Assembly (NCBI RefSeq): GCF_000003815.2
Contig: NC_049980.1
Coordinates: 34,455,285 to 34,506,191, forward strand
DNA length: 50,907 nt
Direction: 5' to 3'
From: Branchiostoma floridae
Lineage: Eukaryota; Chordata; Leptocardii; Amphioxiformes; Branchiostomatidae
Shown in pieces: positions 50,801-50,907 of this stretch (the stretch's first letter is position 1; each line of letters begins with the position of its first letter). The notes beneath the pieces were generated by a model that saw nothing but the letters and a program-made list of their open reading frames with translations, made no database searches and was not told where the DNA came from. Made by a program: the position numbers and the translations under genes.

Positions 50801-50817
50801 TTCCCAGTCGTACTTTG
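34987..50817 (-). CDS. Secreted mosaic protein: tectonin, 13 LDLa, F5/8C, CTLD, CUB, CTLD; 24 exons, 5' end beyond window
   Basis: Minus-strand exons from 50817 down to a TAA at 34987 join with consistent phase (3890 nt, about 1,296 aa). Order: one tectonin exon, thirteen single-exon LDLa modules, a two-exon discoidin domain, a five-exon C-type lectin domain with an 18-nt microexon, an acidic linker, a CUB exon, and two exons of the C-terminal half of a second C-type lectin domain. Nearly all module borders are phase 1, the classic signature of exon shuffling. No TM segment is seen, so it is probably secreted or matrix-bound; the lectin, discoidin and tectonin parts suggest glycan or microbe binding with Ca2+-stabilised LDLa spacers. 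The function is inferred. The second CTLD lacks its N-terminal half, which may sit in the 36467-36566 gap. I do not know a named gene with this order. Confidence 0.82.
35166..35526 (-). repeat. Minisatellite made of the last exon's 3' splice site (29 bp x 12)
   Basis: On the minus strand each unit reads CATGTTTTCCCGTCACACCT then CAG|GTCACC, the acceptor of the last exon with the first exon bases. Twelve copies; the leftmost (35179) is the functional border and the rest extend into the intron. One copy (about 35306) has an 8-bp insertion; several differ by G/A at one position. Confidence 0.97.
36159..36228 (-). CDS. Mosaic gene exon: CTLD 2, middle
   Basis: [20 protein letters not shown] then YMDW. 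Acceptor TACCTTCTAG, donor CTG|GTGAGC. Typical of a CTLD between the WIGL region and the NW loop. No N-terminal CTLD half is found between this exon and the CUB exon, where there is a 100-N gap. Confidence 0.85.
36467..36566. other. Assembly gap (100 N)
   Basis: A placeholder gap between the CUB exon and the middle exon of CTLD 2, exactly where the N-terminal CTLD exon would be expected. Confidence 0.99.
36789..37226 (-). CDS. Mosaic gene exon: CUB domain
   Basis: A 146-residue exon. [47 protein letters not shown] and [11 protein letters not shown] give the CUB pattern C..i.SP.YP..Yp....C.W.i.......i.l...d. The usual tetrad of Cys is present. Acceptor AACTTATTTCAG, donor GCAG|GTAAAA. Confidence 0.88.
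37840..38312 (+). mobile_element. 5'-truncated LINE 3' fragment in mosaic gene intron
   Basis: The plus strand encodes the end of a [27 protein letters not shown], then [10 protein letters not shown] and stop (about 37993-38081), with a frameshift just upstream of it. The 3' UTR ends in AATAAATAAAAGTTCAAACA and (AAAC)n near 38312. It lies in the intron between the linker and CUB exons, antisense to the gene. Confidence 0.78.
38424..38543 (-). CDS. Mosaic gene exon: acidic linker
   Basis: Forty residues with [20 protein letters not shown], strongly acidic with possible sulfotyrosines, no fold recognised. Acceptor GGTCCATAG, donor ACAG|GTATCC, phase 1 both ends. Confidence 0.7.
38858..38960 (+). 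repeat. Dispersed repeat family A, copy 3 (partial tandem pair)
   Basis: TTCTGTATCTGTATCTATATAGC occurs twice about 55 bp apart, each followed by a TATAACC(A/G)CC..TTCGG core, as in 3777-3843. Confidence 0.75.
39040..39096 (-). CDS. Mosaic gene exon: CTLD 1, C-terminal end
   Basis: [18 protein letters not shown], the closing C....FICE motif. Acceptor CCTTTGCAG, donor AAAG|GTATGA. Confidence 0.88.
39290..39425 (-). CDS. Mosaic gene exon: CTLD 1, middle
   Basis: [15 protein letters not shown] and [14 protein letters not shown], corresponding to the long-loop region of CTLDs. The EPN/QPD and WND Ca2+/sugar motifs are not present, so canonical sugar binding is doubtful. Acceptor CTTTTCTCCAG, donor CAGG|GTTTGT. 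Confidence 0.85.
39495..39512 (-). CDS. Mosaic gene 18-nt microexon in CTLD 1
   Basis: Encodes WKINSS between acceptor TCTCTGTCACGACCAG and donor TCG|GTGAGTG, phase 0 both sides. It joins KKERE of the previous exon to [10 protein letters not shown] of the next, giving the expected CTLD spacing between WIG and W.DG. Confidence 0.7.
39978..40213 (-). CDS. Mosaic gene exon: CTLD 1, N-terminal half
   Basis: [36 protein letters not shown], then WIGMKL: the classic start of a long-form C-type lectin fold, up to the WIG motif. Acceptor TGTGTGTAG next to a (GT)n tract; donor GAGAG|GTGTAC in phase 0. Confidence 0.88.
40556..40703 (-). CDS. Mosaic gene exon: F5/8 type C domain, second part
   Basis: [20 protein letters not shown] and [11 protein letters not shown] correspond to the domain's closing R.vRi.p..w......R.EllGC. 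Phase 0 in, phase 1 out (AAAG|GTAGAG). Acceptor GATGTCTTAG. Confidence 0.82.
40878..41161 (-). CDS. Mosaic gene exon: F5/8 type C (discoidin) domain, first part
   Basis: Starts at Cys ([11 protein letters not shown]), then [20 protein letters not shown] and [20 protein letters not shown], matching the discoidin core W.......DWLQIDLG....ItgV. Acceptor TTTTCTATAG, donor AAAG|GTATTT, ending in phase 0 as expected inside a domain. Confidence 0.82.
41245..41312 (+). repeat. Telomere-like degenerate (TTAGGG)n tract
   Basis: GGTGAGGGTTAGGGGTAAAG, then GGTACGGGTTAGGGGTTAGG and GTTAGAG: several imperfect TTAGGG units in about 70 bp in the intron after LDLa 13. Interstitial, flanked by unique coding DNA on both sides. 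Confidence 0.7.
41470..41571 (-). CDS. Mosaic gene exon: shortened LDLa 13
   Basis: [20 protein letters not shown] preceded by a single Cys: four Cys in 34 residues. Acceptor TGTTTACAG, donor ATTG|GTAAGC. Confidence 0.85.
41740..41862 (-). CDS. Mosaic gene exon: degenerate LDLa 12
   Basis: [20 protein letters not shown] then C; only four Cys, two of the first three being absent. Acceptor AATGACACAG, donor TGTG|GTAAAT. Confidence 0.8.
42259..42372 (-). CDS. Mosaic gene exon: LDLa 11
   Basis: Compact six-Cys module with [19 protein letters not shown]. Acceptor CTTTTTCAG, donor TGCA|GTAAGA. Confidence 0.85.
42719..42946 (-). CDS. Mosaic gene exon: LDLa 10, GC donor
   Basis: A 76-residue exon with a long insertion after the first Cys, then [20 protein letters not shown] and DEQGC. 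Acceptor TACGACAG. No GT is available at the phase-1 border; the intron would start GCGAGT, a GC-AG intron. Confidence 0.8.
43126..43242 (+). repeat. Dispersed repeat family C, copy 2
   Basis: ACCACCTGGTTCGCTTCGCT, then GGTTATAGCAAAGGCCCAGG, ACACCATATACACCTCGGGG and CGGTCATTAACCCTTAAT, matching 15640-15738 and also followed by repeat sequence (family D). Confidence 0.72.
43330..43520 (+). repeat. Dispersed repeat family D, copy 3
   Basis: TTTATTTGCAAGTTCATGGC, then GGGGGCTAATTGCAAGTGCA, later TTGGGTTTGACTTAATT and AGAGGAAGACGA. The same order as 26028-26245, more diverged and truncated at the 3' end. Confidence 0.65.
43702..43775. repeat. (TA)n microsatellite
   Basis: About 36 TA dinucleotides with one CA break, in the intron between LDLa 9 and LDLa 10. 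It is bracketed by GGGGTCAGTTTTGACCCC (left) and GTCCGTTTTGACCCCGTATG (right), so it sits within another short repeat. Confidence 0.97.
43859..44005 (-). CDS. Mosaic gene exon: LDLa 9
   Basis: Six Cys, [15 protein letters not shown], then a loop insertion before ADDEIGC. Acceptor ATATTACAG, donor TGTG|GTAATG. Confidence 0.85.
44228..44395 (-). CDS. Mosaic gene exon: LDLa 8 with extra cysteine pair
   Basis: Eight Cys, including [11 protein letters not shown] and NKCDGVRSC, with a loop insertion before CADDETNC. Acceptor GAAAACAG, donor TGTG|GTACAC. Confidence 0.82.
44618..44758 (-). CDS. Mosaic gene exon: LDLa 7
   Basis: Six-Cys module with [20 protein letters not shown] and EKHC; the usual Gly after CD is Thr. 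Acceptor GATGTTGCAG, donor TGCG|GTTAGT. Confidence 0.88.
44858..44940. repeat. Compound (CA)n(TA)n...(GATA)n microsatellite
   Basis: (AC)14 or so, followed by (TA)n and, after a 20-bp spacer, AGATATAGATATAGATATAG. It lies in the short intron between LDLa 6 and LDLa 7, ending a few bases before the donor of LDLa 6. Confidence 0.95.
44948..45133 (-). CDS. Mosaic gene exon: degenerate LDLa 6
   Basis: Has [18 protein letters not shown] and FHDETDC but only four Cys; the positions of the second and fifth Cys, which normally form one disulfide, are both lost. Acceptor TTTTCAAG, donor CAAG|GTATTT. The length (186 nt) includes an insertion of about 15 residues. Confidence 0.8.
45741..45934. mobile_element. 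MITE with about 80-bp terminal inverted repeats
   Basis: The left end AAAGCCCCCTTTACAAATCA, then AGCTCGGCCGAGTTGTCAGC and TTACGAGGAGGCATG, is mirrored by the right arm nearly base for base, leaving a loop of about 30 bp. No ORF. A clear target-site duplication is not visible. The right end abuts the LDLa 5 donor. A second copy starts at 50873. Confidence 0.88.
45937..46068 (-). CDS. Mosaic gene exon: LDLa 5 (MITE abuts its donor)
   Basis: Six-Cys module with [19 protein letters not shown]. Acceptor AACAAACTCAG. Its donor GTG|GTAAAG is unusual: the GT (45936-45935) is host sequence, while the bases from intron position +3 on are the terminal inverted repeat of a MITE. Confidence 0.9.
46570..46707 (-). 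CDS. Mosaic gene exon: LDLa 4
   Basis: Canonical six-Cys module with [18 protein letters not shown]. Acceptor CTAACTCTGAAAG, donor TGTG|GTAAGA. Confidence 0.9.
47015..47158 (-). CDS. Mosaic gene exon: LDLa 3
   Basis: Canonical six-Cys module with [18 protein letters not shown]. Acceptor TATTTGCAG, donor TGTG|GTAAATC. Confidence 0.9.
47520..47870 (+). mobile_element. 5'-truncated LINE 3' fragment in mosaic gene intron
   Basis: From about 47588 the plus strand encodes a LINE ORF end: [35 protein letters not shown] and [12 protein letters not shown], stop at about 47750. A short 3' part follows with (GATCAA)n-like TCAAGATCAAGATCAAGAAC. It is a different family from the 37840 copy. Antisense to the mosaic gene, in the intron between LDLa 2 and LDLa 3. 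Confidence 0.8.
47951..48079 (-). CDS. Mosaic gene exon: LDLa 2
   Basis: Six Cys, with [20 protein letters not shown]. Acceptor TTTGTTTCCAG, donor TTCG|GTATGG. Confidence 0.85.
48215..48860 (+). repeat. Tandemly arranged family E repeat units
   Basis: Three to four diverged units: TTACTCGCCAGTAGGAGGCC, CTCGCCACTAGGAGACATAT, CTCGCTGCAGTACCGACGGA and CACCCTGCTGCAGTACCGAC, each followed by CAAACTTG(A/G)CCTTCC-like text and a CTACTCAAATACC phrase. In the intron between LDLa 1 and LDLa 2. Confidence 0.6.
49048..49173 (-). CDS. Mosaic gene exon: LDLa 1
   Basis: Contains [21 protein letters not shown]. Acceptor TTTCATCAG. The donor is either T|GTACGAG (end 49048) or C|GTAACTT (end 49036); both keep phase 1. 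Extra acidic residues expand the Ca2+ cage. Confidence 0.85.
49269..49845 (+). mobile_element. Internally deleted mariner-type DNA transposon
   Basis: The terminal inverted repeats CGAGGGGCGTTCAATTAGTA (left) and, reversed, CGAGGGCGATCAATAAGTAA (right) are flanked by TA on both sides, the TA target duplication of mariners. At about 577 bp the element is less than half of an autonomous one. It keeps the N-terminal HTH part and the last residues of the transposase. Confidence 0.9.
49452..49772 (+). pseudogene. Remnant mariner transposase
   Basis: [20 protein letters not shown], then [20 protein letters not shown], the paired HTH/SETMAR-like N-terminus. After about 49680 the frame shifts; the +1-type frame gives [18 protein letters not shown], the usual mariner C-terminus. 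The whole DDD catalytic core is deleted, so it is non-autonomous. Confidence 0.88.
49846..50505. other. Intron remainder, no feature identified
   Basis: Sequence between the deleted mariner and the tectonin exon. I see no coding segment or named repeat. It contains short direct repetition (CAGGTCAGGTCAGGCCAG at about 50051) and AT-rich stretches. Confidence 0.5.
50506..50817 (-). CDS. Mosaic gene exon: tectonin-type repeats (104 aa)
   Basis: Acceptor TCTTACAG, donor AATG|GTAAGTC, phase 1 on both sides. About two and a half tectonin repeats are visible: [61 protein letters not shown]. The W..V, VG..GVW.V...G.VY.R pattern is that of tachylectin-1/fish-egg-lectin beta-propellers. More repeats must lie to the right of the window. 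Its leftover G completes the GAA codon at the start of the first LDLa exon. Confidence 0.82.
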
Positions 50818-50872
50818 CTGTAAGATATATTCAAATACATCATGACATGTCTCTTTGTTTGTTTGTTTATTA

Positions 50873-50907
50873 AGCCCTCTTTACAAATCAAGAATTTAGC
50901 TCGGCCG
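50873..50907. mobile_element. Start of a second copy of the long-TIR MITE, cut by the window edge
   Basis: AAGCCCTCTTTACAAATCAA, then GAATTTAGCTCGGCCG, differs from the left arm at 45742 by a single base. It lies about 55 bp upstream (in the gene's sense) of the tectonin exon acceptor. Confidence 0.85.

Overview
The window looks like genomic DNA of an invertebrate deuterostome, most probably a cephalochordate (amphioxus, Branchiostoma). This rests on intron-rich genes with GT-AG introns, an FkbM-type methyltransferase with a membrane anchor, a large LDLa/CTLD/CUB mosaic protein with phase-1 module borders, an NCKX-type exchanger, and very dense minisatellites, MITEs, a tRNA-derived SINE and LINE pieces. 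I had no database; the species call is an inference. There are three assembly gaps (8684-8783, 26793-26924, 36467-36566).

Layout. 231-389 (-): one exon of an unidentified gene running off the left edge. 1196-4175 (-): a complete 4-exon, 326-aa FkbM methyltransferase. 4176-5876: intergenic, with minisatellites, a palindromic MITE and a dispersed repeat. 5877-11631 (+): three exons (5' end missing) of a single-pass membrane protein with a TPM/MOLO-1-type domain; its second intron carries a LINE of about 3.4 kb set inside a CA/TG microsatellite. 11632-14390: convergent spacer, its right part a tandem-repeat field. 14391-33161 (-): a complete 11-exon, 561-aa K+-dependent Na+/Ca2+ exchanger (SLC24, most like SLC24A5). 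Its intron 2 holds a nested, oppositely oriented, intronless XK-related gene (23293-24309, +). 34987-50817 (-): the 3' part of a large secreted mosaic protein running off the right edge: tectonin repeats, 13 LDLa modules, F5/8C, C-type lectin, linker, CUB, and the C-terminal half of a second C-type lectin. All 24 exons join in phase, giving about 1,296 residues within the window.

Exon borders were placed by hand by matching splice signals, reading phase and family conservation. The four multi-exon models each keep an open frame across every junction, which is the strongest internal evidence for them.

The most unusual theme is what surrounds the splice junctions. Three minisatellites (14 x about 30 bp, 18 x 35 bp, 12 x 29 bp) are tandem amplifications of a functional exon-intron border, two of a 5' splice site and one of a 3' splice site. 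Three further tandem duplications in the exchanger gene copied exon borders, and one of these creates a 40-nt poison-exon candidate with its own acceptor and donor. Two MITEs of different families sit within 3-8 nt of a 5' splice site. The genes show no evident shared pathway: this is ordinary eukaryotic neighbourhood, with one nested gene and no operon.
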